Source: Paradevosia shaoguanensis
Lineage (GTDB): Bacteria > Pseudomonadota > Alphaproteobacteria > Rhizobiales > Devosiaceae
Assembly: GCF_016801025.1 (NCBI RefSeq)
Contig: NZ_CP068983.1
Coordinates: 62,001 to 126,000, forward strand
DNA: 64,000 bases
Reading direction: 5' to 3'
The number at the start of each line of letters is the position of its first letter. The first letter of the stretch is position 1. The notes beneath the pieces were generated by a model. That model saw only the letters and a program-made list of their open reading frames with translations, did no database searches and had not been told where the DNA came from. Positions 19,538 through 29,118 of the stretch are shown here, piece by piece. The translations under genes and the position numbers were made by a program.

Positions 19538-20497
19538 TCACTGCCCTCCGAGCCGGATACGCGGATCGATGGCGACGTAGGCCATGTCGACGAGCAGGTT
19601 GACGATGAGGAAGTTGAGCGCCACGAACAGCACCGAGCCCTGCACCAGCGCGTAATCGCGCTGGCTGATGGCGTCGAGCACCATGCGCCCGAGCCCGGGC
19701 AGCGCGAAGATCTGCTCGACGATGACGGCGCCGCCGAGCAGGTAGCCGAACTCGACGCCGCAGAGCGTCACCACCGGGATCAGCGCATTGGGGAAAGCAT
19801 GGCGCCAGATCGTGCGCCGCTGCGGCACGCCCTTGGCGCGCGCAGTACGGACATAGTCGTCGCGCAGCACGTCGAGCATGGCCGAGCGCGAAATGCGCGT
19901 CACCGAGGCGGCGAAGGCGAAGCCGAGGGTGATGGCGGGAAGGATCAACTGGCTGAGATTGCCGATGGGGTCCTGCCAGAGCGGCGCGACGCTGCCCATG
20001 GTCGGCAGCACGCCGAACCCGACCGAGAGGAAATATATGATGAGGAGGCCGACCACGAAGTTCGGCGTCGACTGGCCGAGCATGGCCACGATGCGCACGA
20101 TGAGGTCGGAGGGCTTCTCGTTGTGGGTCGCCGCATGGATGCCGGCCGGAATGCCGACCAGGAGGGCGATGACCATCGAGAGGAGCGCCAGCTCGAGCGT
20201 CAGCGGGAACCGTTCGAGGATCACGTCGAGAACCGGCTTGCCGTATGTCACAGAGACGCCCAGGTCGCCGCGGAACAGGCCGGTCAGCCAATGCCAGTAT
20301 TGGGTCGGCCAGGGTTGGTCGATACCGAAATAGGTGGCGAGCGAGAGGCGCTGCTGGGCGGTGAGGAGACCCGCTTCGGTGCCGAGCATCGCCGTGATGG
20401 CGTCGCCGGGAACCAGGCGGATGGCAATGAAGACCAGAACCGACACCCCGAGGAGGATCAGAGGAAAGGTTACCAGTCGCTGGGTGACATAGTTCAT
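19538..20497 (-). CDS. peptide-type ABC transporter permease (DppB-like)
   Basis: 319 residues, DppB/OppB family: N-terminal span (about 9-30), the RLVPGDA motif, a long periplasmic loop, then five further spans with an EAA loop (RTARAKGVPQRRTIWRHAF). Forms the pore with the DppC-like subunit. It follows the binding-protein gene after a strong hairpin. Confidence 0.94.
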   Translation of the reverse strand: MNYVTQRLVTFPLILLGVSVLVFIAIRLVPGDAITAMLGTEAGLLTAQQRLSLATYFGIDQPWPTQYWHWLTGLFRGDLGVSVTYGKPVLDVILERFPLTLELALLSMVIALLVGIPAGIHAATHNEKPSDLIVRIVAMLGQSTPNFVVGLLIIYFLSVGFGVLPTMGSVAPLWQDPIGNLSQLILPAITLGFAFAASVTRISRSAMLDVLRDDYVRTARAKGVPQRRTIWRHAFPNALIPVVTLCGVEFGYLLGGAVIVEQIFALPGLGRMVLDAISQRDYALVQGSVLFVALNFLIVNLLVDMAYVAIDPRIRLGGQ

Positions 20498-20515
20498 CGA
20501 GGAGCCTGATAAAGC

Positions 20516-20539
20516 GGACGGCGGCCTGGGCCGCCGTCC
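20516..20539 (-). terminator. hairpin between peptide-type binding-protein and permease genes
   Basis: GGACGGCGGCC and GGCCGCCGTCC form a perfect 11-bp stem with a 2-nt loop, 28 bp after the binding-protein stop. No run of U follows on the minus strand, so it probably attenuates read-through or protects the upstream mRNA. Confidence 0.7.
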
Positions 20540-20567
20540 TTGTTCGTTCTGGCCTGGCGGCCGGAAA

Positions 20568-22094
20568 TTACTGGCCGACAGTGACCTTGGTCAGGCCGAA
20601 CAGCGTACCGGTCGGGGTCGACACGAAGCCCTGCACGTTCTTCTGCTGGGCAGTGTAGTTGTACGAGGTCGAGAGCCAGATCCACGGGGACATCTCGGCC
20701 AGGTGCTTTTCGAACTGGGCGAAGATTTCCTTGCGCTTGGCCGGATCGGTCTCGGCGCGGCCCTGCTTCATCAGCGTATCGAGCGTGTCGTCGATGTAGT
20801 TGGCGACCTTCTGCAGGTTGCCGTCCTTGGTCCAGTAGCGGTTGTACATGGTGTAGGGATCGGCACGACCGCCATTGAGCGCCACGGCCATGTCGAAGTC
20901 GCCCTTGAGCCAGCGATCGACATAGACGTTGAGTTCCATGGTCTCGATCTTGAGCTTGATGCCGATCTCGGCCAGCTGGTCCTGGATGACCTGGGCTTCC
21001 GAGGCGGCAACCGGCGGCTCGCCGGTGGCGGCGATCACGGTGGCCTCGAAGCCGTCGGCATGACCGGCATCGGCCATCAGCTTCTTGGCCTTCTCGAGGT
21101 CAGGCGTGTAGCAGAAGAGTTCCTTGGGGTCGGTCGCGTAGGCCGGAATGGTCAGGGGACCGGTGACCTTGCCCTCGCCCAGGAGCGCGGTGTCGAGCAC
21201 CTCCTGGCGGTCGATGGCGCAGGAGATCGCCTGGCGCACGCCGAGCTCGGTCATCGGCGAACGCGATGCGTTGAGCTGGAGCACGTTGTAGGCGAGGCCC
21301 GGCTGGCGATTGAGCTGCAGGTTGGCTTCGCGCGGCACGAGGGTGGCGACCAGCGGGTCGTTGAGCAGGGCGAAATCCACCTGGCCCGTACGCAGGGCCG
21401 CCAGGATCGCCGTCTCGTCCGGCAGGACGCTGATGTCGATGCCGTCGAGCGCGACGGTGCCGCCGGCCCAATCCTTGTTCGTGCTCAGCACTTCCTTGGA
21501 ATTGGGCTCCCAGCTGTCAAGCTTGAACGGGCCCGAGCCGATGGCCTTGGTGCCGATGGTGCCGGCCTTGATCTCGCTGGCGGGCACGATGGCGGCGTTG
21601 ATGTCGCTCATGGCCGTCAGGATCGGCGCGTCGGGCTGGGACAGGTGGAAGACCACCGTACCGGCGTCGGGCGTGTCGATGCTGGAGATCGAGAGGAAGT
21701 TGGCGCGCGTCACGGCGCCGGTGGCTTCGTCCAGGATACGCTCGAAGCTCGCCTTGACGTCGGCCGACGTCACGGCCTCGCCATTGTGGAACTTGGCGTT
21801 CGGATTGAGCTTGAAGGTCAGCATGCTGCCATCGGCCGCGAATTCCCAGGAATCAGCCAGGGCCGGGCCGACCGTCAGGTTGGCATCCAGGCGCACCAGC
21901 GGCTCGTAGACGAGCTCGAGCAGGCGCAGCGAGGAAAACGCGGTCTGCTTGTGCGGATCGAGCCCCGTAGCGTCCTGCGACCAGGCCATGCGCAGCGTCG
22001 CTGCCTGCACCGGCGCCGAAACGGCAAGCGTGCCGACCAAAGCTGCGAGTGCGACACCCGCGAGCAACTTTCTTTGCGACTGCCAGAACGTCAT
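20568..22094 (-). CDS. peptide-type ABC transporter substrate-binding protein (family 5)
   Basis: About 508 residues with a Sec signal (hydrophobic 10-30, cleavage near APVQAA) and the DppA/OppA family-5 fold; GLDPHKQTAFSS and ALADSWEFAADG are typical. The start at 22092-22094 is chosen because GGAG lies 6 nt upstream; four extra codons from 22106 are possible. It is the first gene of the leftward operon with permeases, ATPase, hydrolase and anmK. Its ligand is therefore plausibly a muropeptide or an anhydroMurNAc-containing compound; that is inferred from context. Confidence 0.93.
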   Translation of the reverse strand: MTFWQSQRKLLAGVALAALVGTLAVSAPVQAATLRMAWSQDATGLDPHKQTAFSSLRLLELVYEPLVRLDANLTVGPALADSWEFAADGSMLTFKLNPNAKFHNGEAVTSADVKASFERILDEATGAVTRANFLSISSIDTPDAGTVVFHLSQPDAPILTAMSDINAAIVPASEIKAGTIGTKAIGSGPFKLDSWEPNSKEVLSTNKDWAGGTVALDGIDISVLPDETAILAALRTGQVDFALLNDPLVATLVPREANLQLNRQPGLAYNVLQLNASRSPMTELGVRQAISCAIDRQEVLDTALLGEGKVTGPLTIPAYATDPKELFCYTPDLEKAKKLMADAGHADGFEATVIAATGEPPVAASEAQVIQDQLAEIGIKLKIETMELNVYVDRWLKGDFDMAVALNGGRADPYTMYNRYWTKDGNLQKVANYIDDTLDTLMKQGRAETDPAKRKEIFAQFEKHLAEMSPWIWLSTSYNYTAQQKNVQGFVSTPTGTLFGLTKVTVGQ

Positions 22095-22397
22095 TGTCTC
22101 CACCATCCCTTTGATAGTCTTAAGTCATGTGAGGCGGCTGCGGATCGTTGCGACCGCAAATCGTTTCCCGCCAATTGGAATTGTGAGCTACCCCGCGCTT
22201 CCTTCCCGAAGTATGGGATAGGCGCGCAGTGCGCACAATACCTTTTACTTACCAGTTCAATTCCTTCCCCATATCCCTGCCCTCTCCGGCACTGTGCGGT
22301 CAAAGTGCCGCAATCCACAGGCTGGCAAAACCCAGTTGCCCCGAACGGAATGGACTTATATTGGTATGCGAGATGACAGACTACGGAGGACCAGTTC
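22095..22397. promoter_or_regulatory. divergent promoter region of the cell-wall recycling divergon
   Basis: 303 bp separate the two divergent operons. Recognisable elements are a perfect 7-bp inverted repeat CGGCACT...AGTGCCG (22287-22310, 10-bp loop) suited to a regulator, and a rightward -10-like TATATT at 22357-22362. No regulator gene is in either operon, so control must come from elsewhere. Confidence 0.5.
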
Positions 22398-23468
<1,071 letters not shown>

Positions 23469-23497
23469 GTATTCCGACTTAAAGGAGAGAGGGATCA

Positions 23498-24736
23498 ATG
23501 AAAAAGAACCTGCTTCGCCTGGGCGCCGTCCTGGGCAGCCTGGTCATTGCCATGCCGGCATTGGCTCAGGATTTGACGTTCTGGAGCTGGCGTCAGGAAG
23601 ACAAGGCCGTCTACGAAGAACTCATCAAGACGTTCGAGGCCGCAAATCCGGGCATCACCGTCAAGCTGGAGTCCTTTGAGGCTGCCAACTACAACACCAT
23701 CCTGTCGACGGCCCTCGCCGGCGGCACCGGTCCGGACCTGATGATGGTTCGCGCCTTCGGTGGTCTGGAAGCCATTGCCAATGGCGGCTACCTGATGCCG
23801 ATCAGCAAGGACACCGTGCCGGCCCTTGCCGATTTCAGCCCGGCCGCCGTCGCTGCCGAGACCATGCGTTCGGATGGCAAGGTCTACGCCGTTCCGTTCG
23901 CCAGTCAGACGCAGTTCGTCATCTACAACAAGGCCATCTTCGATCAGAATGGCCTGAAGGAACCGCAGACCTGGGACGAGTTCATCAAGCTCGCCGAAGA
24001 CCTCAAGGCCAAGGGCATCATCCCCTTCGCCAACGGTACGGCAACCGCCTGGCAGAACGAGACCATCGTGGGCGCCCTCGTGTCCTCGATCTATGGCCGC
24101 GGCTTCTATGACGACCTGATCGCTGGCAAGACCGATTTCAACGATCCGCGCTACCTTGATGGCCTTGCCAAGCTCAAGGACATCTCGGCCTACTTCCCGG
24201 ATGGCTTTATCGGCCTCGACTATGCGTCCGCCCAGCAGCTCTTCGCTTCGGGCATGGCCGCGATGTTCGCCGGTGGTTCGTACGAAATCGCCAACTTCCG
24301 CGCCCAGAACCCGGACATCCAGCTCGGCGTCTTCGCCGCTCCTGGCGTCAAGGCTGACGACGAGAAGCTCGTGGCGATCTACTTCGACGGTGGCTATGCC
24401 GCCAACGCCAAGACCGCTCATCCGGAAGCTGCCCTGAAGTTCCTCAACTTCGTGGCCAGCAAGGATTTCGGCCAGGTCTTCGCCAACAAGCTCAACAACA
24501 TCTCGACCGTCCCGGGCGTCACCTTCGACGATCCGCTGCTCGGCCACGTTGCTGAACTCAACCAGCACTCGATCCCCTACCTGATGCTCGTCCACTTCCG
24601 TTATGGCGAGCCGTCCGGTTCGGTCCTGCTGCAGGGCGAAGTCCAGAAGCTGCTCGACAACAAGGCCACCCCGGCCGAGATCGGCAAGGCCCTCACGGAT
24701 GGCCTGGCCACCTGGTACGAGCCCTTCAAGAAGTAA
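23498..24736 (+). CDS. sugar ABC transporter substrate-binding protein (amino-sugar operon)
   Basis: 412 residues with a Sec signal peptide (MKKNLLRLGAVLG..., cleavage near ALAQ) and the family-1 sugar-binding fold rich in surface Trp/Tyr (FWSWRQED, WQNET). AAGGAGAG lies before the ATG. The codon pattern looks adapted to high expression. Because the operon ends in nanE, a kinase and murQ, the ligand is probably MurNAc, GlcNAc, ManNAc or a related amino sugar. Which one cannot be told from the sequence. Confidence 0.93.
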   Translation: MKKNLLRLGAVLGSLVIAMPALAQDLTFWSWRQEDKAVYEELIKTFEAANPGITVKLESFEAANYNTILSTALAGGTGPDLMMVRAFGGLEAIANGGYLMPISKDTVPALADFSPAAVAAETMRSDGKVYAVPFASQTQFVIYNKAIFDQNGLKEPQTWDEFIKLAEDLKAKGIIPFANGTATAWQNETIVGALVSSIYGRGFYDDLIAGKTDFNDPRYLDGLAKLKDISAYFPDGFIGLDYASAQQLFASGMAAMFAGGSYEIANFRAQNPDIQLGVFAAPGVKADDEKLVAIYFDGGYAANAKTAHPEAALKFLNFVASKDFGQVFANKLNNISTVPGVTFDDPLLGHVAELNQHSIPYLMLVHFRYGEPSGSVLLQGEVQKLLDNKATPAEIGKALTDGLATWYEPFKK

Positions 24737-24748
24737 TCATCGTTCGAC

Positions 24749-24777
24749 GGCCGGCGGGTCCCTTGGATCCGCCGGCC
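24749..24777 (+). terminator. hairpin between binding-protein and permease genes (amino-sugar operon)
   Basis: GGCCGGCGGGTCC pairs with GGATCCGCCGGCC (13-bp stem with one G-U pair, 3-nt loop), starting 12 bp after the binding-protein stop. Same position and logic as the hairpins at 5695, 20516 and 63795. Confidence 0.7.
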
Positions 24778-24815
24778 CCTTCCGTCCACCCTTGCGAGGG
24801 ATATTTGGAACTCCG

Positions 24816-25736
24816 ATGCCCAGTTTGCGCCTGACCGGACGCGGAATGTGGATCACGGCACTTCTGGTGCCGCCCCTTGCATTCGTGGCCATGTTCATCG
24901 TCTATCCGATCATCTCCGCCTTCGCCTACGCGTTCTTCGACTGGAACGGGCTGGCGCGGGGCGAATTCGTCGGCCTGGCCAATTTCTACAAGGTGCTCTT
25001 CACCGAGCCCTATGCGAGCTGGACTCGCAACGCCTTCGGGCACAACGTCATCGTCTTCTTCGCCCTGATGGTTCTGCAGAACGGCGTCGGCTTCATCCTG
25101 GCCTATTGCCTCTGGCGCGGTCTGCCCGGCGCCCGCTTCCATCGGGTCACGGTTTTCCTGCCGGTCGTGCTTTCCACGATCATCGTGGGCTACCTCTTCA
25201 AGCTCTTCTATCATCCGCTGTTCGGCGTGGTGAACGTCTCGCTCAAGGCCGTCGGCCTCGGTTTTCTTGCCCAACCCTGGCTCGGCCAGGCCTCGACCGC
25301 ACTGGCTTCGCTCATCGTCGCCAATGCCTGGCACATGGTCGGTTTCCCGACCCTGGTGTTCCTGGCCGGCATGCAGCGCATTCCGGGGGAAATCCTCGAT
25401 GCCGTGCGCATGGAAACCGAGAGCGAGTGGACCAAGGTCACCAAGATCGTCTGGCCGCTCGTGGCGCCCAGCGCCACCGTGGTCTTCACCCTGCTTTTCG
25501 TTGGCGCCTTCAACTGGTTCGAACTGCCCTACGTGATGGTGGGTCTCGATGGCTCGCCCTATGGCTCGACCGACGTTCTCGGCCTTTATTTCTACCGCAC
25601 GGCCTTCGGCAACCAGTCGAGCGCGGCGCAGAATTTCGGCGCCGGTAGCGCGCTCGCCGTTCTCATCTTCCTCTTCGTTGCCGTGCTCGCCAGCATCATC
25701 ACCACCAGGCTGCGCGCGCGGGAGATCCAGCTATGA
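24816..25736 (+). CDS. sugar ABC transporter permease (MalF type, amino-sugar operon)
   Basis: 306 residues, six predicted spans; EAA-type loop ILDAVRMETESEWTKVTKIV near residue 200. The ATG at 24816 is used; the open frame continues upstream through the end of the binding-protein gene, but that reading is a shadow. The ribosome-binding site is weak, which fits the hairpin upstream lowering expression. Overlaps the next permease start by 4 bp. Confidence 0.93.
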   Translation: MPSLRLTGRGMWITALLVPPLAFVAMFIVYPIISAFAYAFFDWNGLARGEFVGLANFYKVLFTEPYASWTRNAFGHNVIVFFALMVLQNGVGFILAYCLWRGLPGARFHRVTVFLPVVLSTIIVGYLFKLFYHPLFGVVNVSLKAVGLGFLAQPWLGQASTALASLIVANAWHMVGFPTLVFLAGMQRIPGEILDAVRMETESEWTKVTKIVWPLVAPSATVVFTLLFVGAFNWFELPYVMVGLDGSPYGSTDVLGLYFYRTAFGNQSSAAQNFGAGSALAVLIFLFVAVLASIITTRLRAREIQL

Positions 25737-26605
25737 GCACCGCAACCGCCGCCAAGGGCGCGAACTACGATCGTCCCGGGCTTCTCTCGACGCTCGGCCG
25801 CGACGGCCTAATCCAGGTCATCCTGTGGGCCAACACCCTCATCATGCTGGCGCCGATCGTCATCATGGTGTTCTCGGCCTTCAAGACGAACGCACAGATC
25901 TTCGCCTCGCCGTTCTCGCCTCCCGATTTCACGCATGTCGGGAACCTGATCAAGATCTGGACCCAGACGAATTTCCTGCGCTACCTCTTCAACTCGGTCG
26001 TGGTCACGGGCTCGTCCATGGCGCTGATCATCGTGCTCGGCACGATGGCCGCCTATGCCATCGGCCGCTACGAGTTCAAGGGCTCGGGCTTCATCCTGAT
26101 GTTCTTCCTGGCGGGCCTCACCCTGCCCCTCAAGCTTGCCATCATTCCGCTCTTCATCCTGATGCGGGATTTCGGCATCCTCAACAACCAGCTCTCGCTG
26201 ATCCTCGTCTATGTCGCCATGGGCCTGCCGACGACGGTGTTCATCCTCACCGGCTTCATCCGCACCCTGCCCAACGAACTCGAGGACGCCGCCCGCATGG
26301 ACGGCGCCAGCGAGTTGCGGATCATGTGGTCGGTGATGCTGCCGCTGGTGCGTCCGGCCATGGTCATCGCCGCCATCCAGAATGTCGTGCCGATCTGGAA
26401 CGACTTCTTCTTCCCGCTGGTCTTCATCCAGAATGACGACCTCAAGACGCTGCCGCAGGGCCTCACCAGCTTCATGGGCGAATACACGACCGACTGGGGC
26501 GTGCTGTTCGCGGGCCTTACCCTGTCGGCCGCGCCGATCATCCTCATCTACATCGTCCTCTCGCGCCAGTTCATCAACGGCATGACTGCAGGAGCCGTGA
26601 AATGA
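25733..26605 (+). CDS. sugar ABC transporter permease (MalG type, amino-sugar operon)
   Basis: 290 residues, six predicted spans, EAA motif EDAARMDGASELRIMWSV near residue 185. Completes the ABC importer with the genes at 22398, 23498 and 24816. ATGA overlaps join it both to the preceding permease and to nanE, so transport and catabolism are translationally coupled. Confidence 0.94.
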   Translation: MSTATAAKGANYDRPGLLSTLGRDGLIQVILWANTLIMLAPIVIMVFSAFKTNAQIFASPFSPPDFTHVGNLIKIWTQTNFLRYLFNSVVVTGSSMALIIVLGTMAAYAIGRYEFKGSGFILMFFLAGLTLPLKLAIIPLFILMRDFGILNNQLSLILVYVAMGLPTTVFILTGFIRTLPNELEDAARMDGASELRIMWSVMLPLVRPAMVIAAIQNVVPIWNDFFFPLVFIQNDDLKTLPQGLTSFMGEYTTDWGVLFAGLTLSAAPIILIYIVLSRQFINGMTAGAVK

Positions 26606-27273
26606 ACTACAAGCTTCCCAAGGGATCCCTCATCGTCTCGTGCCAGGCCCGCGCGGACAATCCGCTGCACGGCTCGGTATTCATGGCCGCGATGGCGCTT
26701 GCCGCCCGTGACGGCGGCGCTGCCGGCATCCGCGCCAATGGTGCCGAGGACGTCAAGGCGGTGAAGGCTGCCGGCCTGCCGGTGATCGGGATCAACAAGG
26801 TGTTCTCGGACGCCTACCCGGTCTACATCACGCCGAACTTCGACTCCGCCCGCGTTCTAGTCGAAGCCGGCGCCGACATCATCGCGCTCGACTGCACCCC
26901 CCGCTCCCGCGACGGCGAGGCACCGGAAGTCCTCATCCGCCGCATCCGCGACGAGCTGGGCGCCGAAGTCTTCGCCGATATCTCGACGCTCGAAGAAGGC
27001 ATCGCCGCCGAACAATGGGGCGCGACCTACATCTCGACGACGCTCGCGGGCTACACCGAATACACCACCAAGACGCCCGGCCCCGATCTCGACCTCGTCC
27101 GCGCCCTCGCGGCCCGGGTCAAGGCGCCGATCGTCGCCGAAGGGCGTTACAATACGCCCGAACTGGCGCGCGCTGCTATCGACGCAGGCGCCTATGCGGT
27201 GGTCGTCGGCACGATGATCACCAATCCGCGCGAGATCACCAAGGTGTTCGCAAAGGAAGTGCTGGGCGCATGA
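26602..27273 (+). CDS. nanE: N-acetylmannosamine-6-phosphate 2-epimerase
   Basis: 223 residues, a TIM-barrel NanE. It shows SLIVSCQARADNPLHG at the N-terminus, GIRANGAEDVKAV, the catalytic-Lys segment GINK, ALDCTPRSRDG, DISTLEEG and TLAGYTEYT, all in the canonical order. The enzyme interconverts ManNAc-6-P and GlcNAc-6-P. It overlaps the kinase start by 4 bp. No nanA (sialate lyase) is nearby, so its association here with murQ points to amino-sugar or cell-wall recycling rather than a classical sialic acid operon. Confidence 0.95.
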   Translation: MNYKLPKGSLIVSCQARADNPLHGSVFMAAMALAARDGGAAGIRANGAEDVKAVKAAGLPVIGINKVFSDAYPVYITPNFDSARVLVEAGADIIALDCTPRSRDGEAPEVLIRRIRDELGAEVFADISTLEEGIAAEQWGATYISTTLAGYTEYTTKTPGPDLDLVRALAARVKAPIVAEGRYNTPELARAAIDAGAYAVVVGTMITNPREITKVFAKEVLGA

Positions 27274-28172
27274 GCGACAGCTTTCTCGGCATCGATATCG
27301 GCGGCACAGCCTCGCGCTGGGTGCTGGTCGGCCAGGATGGTTCCGTGCTTGCGCGCGGTGCTGCGGGCGGCGCGACCGGGCACACGTTCAACCCGGTCGA
27401 GCGCGAGAAACTGGCCAATGTCATCGGCTCCATCCGCGCCGCTGCGCAAGTGACGCCGCGGGCGATCACGATCGGCGCCACGGGCCTCGGTCCGCGCGCC
27501 TATGACGACGTCAGGGAAATCATGGCGGCGGCTTTCGGTACGCCGGGCGCCGCCATGATCACCATGGACGACATGGAGCTCGCCTATCGGGCGGTCTTCG
27601 CGCCGGGAACTGGGCACCTCATCGCTGCCGGCACCGGCTCGGTCGGCCTGCATCTGCTGGCTGACGGCAATACCATTCGCGTCGGCGGCCGCGGGCTCCT
27701 CATCGACGATGGCGGCTCGGGCACCTGGATCGCCCTGCGCGCGCTCGACCTCATCTATCGTCGCATCGACGACACAGGCGGACCGGCGGAAGCGGCGATC
27801 CTTGCCCGCGTTCTCTTCGACACCATGGGCGGGGACACCTGGGACGACACCCGCGCCTTCGTCTATGGCGGCGATCGCGGACGCATCGGCCAGTTGGCGC
27901 AGCAGGTGGCGGCAGCTGCCGTCGCCGGCGACCCCCTCGCCCTCCAGATCCTGAGCGATGCCGGGGTCGAGCTGGCGCGGCTGGGCTCGGCGCTGGTCAA
28001 GCGTACGCGCAGCCTGCCCATCGGCTATGTCGGCGGCATCGTTCGCCTGCACCCGGTCATCAAGACTTCGCTTCTCGCCGCGCTGCAGGGAGAAGATGTA
28101 TCCTTCCCCGAAACCGATGCAGCGCTCCACGCCGCCGGCATGGCGCGTACTCACCACCTCACGACGGACTAG
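27270..28172 (+). CDS. BadF/BcrA-type N-acetylhexosamine kinase (MurK/NagK-like)
   Basis: 300 residues of the ASKHA fold: phosphate-1 loop DIGGTASRW at 9-17, a second GTGSVG loop (about 117-122) and GGSGTW in the adenosine region. BadF/BcrA-type sugar kinases include human GlcNAc kinase and the clostridial MurNAc/GlcNAc kinase MurK. Between nanE and murQ it most plausibly makes MurNAc-6-P, ManNAc-6-P or GlcNAc-6-P from imported free sugar. Start ATG 27270 overlaps the nanE stop; the longer frame from 27015 is a shadow of nanE. Confidence 0.88.
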   Translation: MSDSFLGIDIGGTASRWVLVGQDGSVLARGAAGGATGHTFNPVEREKLANVIGSIRAAAQVTPRAITIGATGLGPRAYDDVREIMAAAFGTPGAAMITMDDMELAYRAVFAPGTGHLIAAGTGSVGLHLLADGNTIRVGGRGLLIDDGGSGTWIALRALDLIYRRIDDTGGPAEAAILARVLFDTMGGDTWDDTRAFVYGGDRGRIGQLAQQVAAAAVAGDPLALQILSDAGVELARLGSALVKRTRSLPIGYVGGIVRLHPVIKTSLLAALQGEDVSFPETDAALHAAGMARTHHLTTD

Positions 28173-28175
28173 ACA

Positions 28176-29057
28176 ATGTCGACCACCGAAACCGCCTCCG
28201 CCCGCTACGCAACGCTCGAGGACTGGAGCACGTCCGACCTGGTGGCGGGCATCCTCGAAGGCCAGTACTTCGCCATCGGCGCCGTCCAAAGCGCGGGCGC
28301 AGCCATCGCCAAGGCGATCGACATGAGCGCCGAGCGGCTCTCGGCGGGCGGTCGCCTCATCTATATCGGCGCGGGCACCTCCGGCCGTATTTCCACGCAG
28401 GACGCCGCCGAGCTACCCCCCACCTTCAACTGGCCGTCCAGCCGCGCCATCAGCCTGATGGCAGGCGGCGAAGGCGCCTTCCTGCGCGCCAAGGAAGGCG
28501 CGGAGGACGATGAAGTTGCCGGCGTTGCCGACCTCGACGGCGTTTCGGTGGGCCCCAATGACGTGGTGATCGGCGTCGCCGCCAGCGGCCGCACGCCCTA
28601 CGTGATCGCCGGCCTCAAGCATGCCCGCAAGATCGGCGCCCTTACCATCGGCATCTACAACAACCGCGGCGGGCGCGTGGGCGAGGCGTGCGAGCTGCCG
28701 ATCCTCATCGAGACAGGTCCGGAAATCCTGGCCGGCTCTACCCGCATGAAGGCGGGCACCGCCCAGAAGGCAGCGCTCAACTGCATTTCCACCGGCGTCA
28801 TGATCCGCCTCGGTTTCGTCTATCGCGGCAAGATGGTCGAGATGCAGGCGACCAATGCCAAGCTGCGCGAGCGCGGGGCACTGATGGTCGCGGACCTGAC
28901 CGGTGCCGATATCGAAGTAGCCACCAAGGCTTTCGCCGAGGCCGGCCAGATCATCAAGGTCGCGGTGGTGATGCTTTCGCTCGACGTCTCCAAGGACGAT
29001 GCGGTGGCCGCCCTGGCCAGGGCCAACGGCAACCTCCGCCGCGCGCTCGTCGGCTGA
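28176..29057 (+). CDS. murQ: N-acetylmuramic acid 6-phosphate etherase
   Basis: 293 residues, close to the usual 298. SIS-domain motifs are present: GAGTSGR (65-71), the catalytic Glu79 in AAELPPTF, EGAEDDE at about 107-113, and IGVAASGRTPYVI (132-144); GSTRMKAGTAQK follows. The enzyme removes the lactyl ether from MurNAc-6-P to give GlcNAc-6-P and lactate. It takes the product of AnmK (14816-15931) and possibly of the kinase 3 bp upstream. No MurR-type regulator or MurP transporter accompanies it; an ABC importer replaces the PTS. Confidence 0.97.
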   Translation: MSTTETASARYATLEDWSTSDLVAGILEGQYFAIGAVQSAGAAIAKAIDMSAERLSAGGRLIYIGAGTSGRISTQDAAELPPTFNWPSSRAISLMAGGEGAFLRAKEGAEDDEVAGVADLDGVSVGPNDVVIGVAASGRTPYVIAGLKHARKIGALTIGIYNNRGGRVGEACELPILIETGPEILAGSTRMKAGTAQKAALNCISTGVMIRLGFVYRGKMVEMQATNAKLRERGALMVADLTGADIEVATKAFAEAGQIIKVAVVMLSLDVSKDDAVAALARANGNLRRALVG

Positions 29058-29077
29058 CAATCCGATTCATCAAACCC

Positions 29078-29112
29078 GGCTATCCCATTGATCTTGAATC
29101 ACTGGGGTAGCC
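29078..29112. terminator. bidirectional terminator-like hairpin after murQ
   Basis: GGCTATCCCA and TGGGGTAGCC form a 10-bp stem with one G-U pair and a 15-nt loop, followed by TTCTC. It lies between murQ and the convergent SLC13 gene and could serve both. Confidence 0.55.
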
Positions 29113-29118
29113 TTCTCG

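Noticed and set aside
22170-22187. GGAATTGTGAG resembling a lac operator half in the divergent promoter region
   Set aside because: No matching second half and no LacI-family gene in this cluster; likely coincidence.
26602-29057. A classical sialic acid (nan) operon
   Set aside because: nanE is present, but there is no nanA, nanK of the ROK type or TRAP transporter; murQ and anmK instead point to cell-wall amino sugars.
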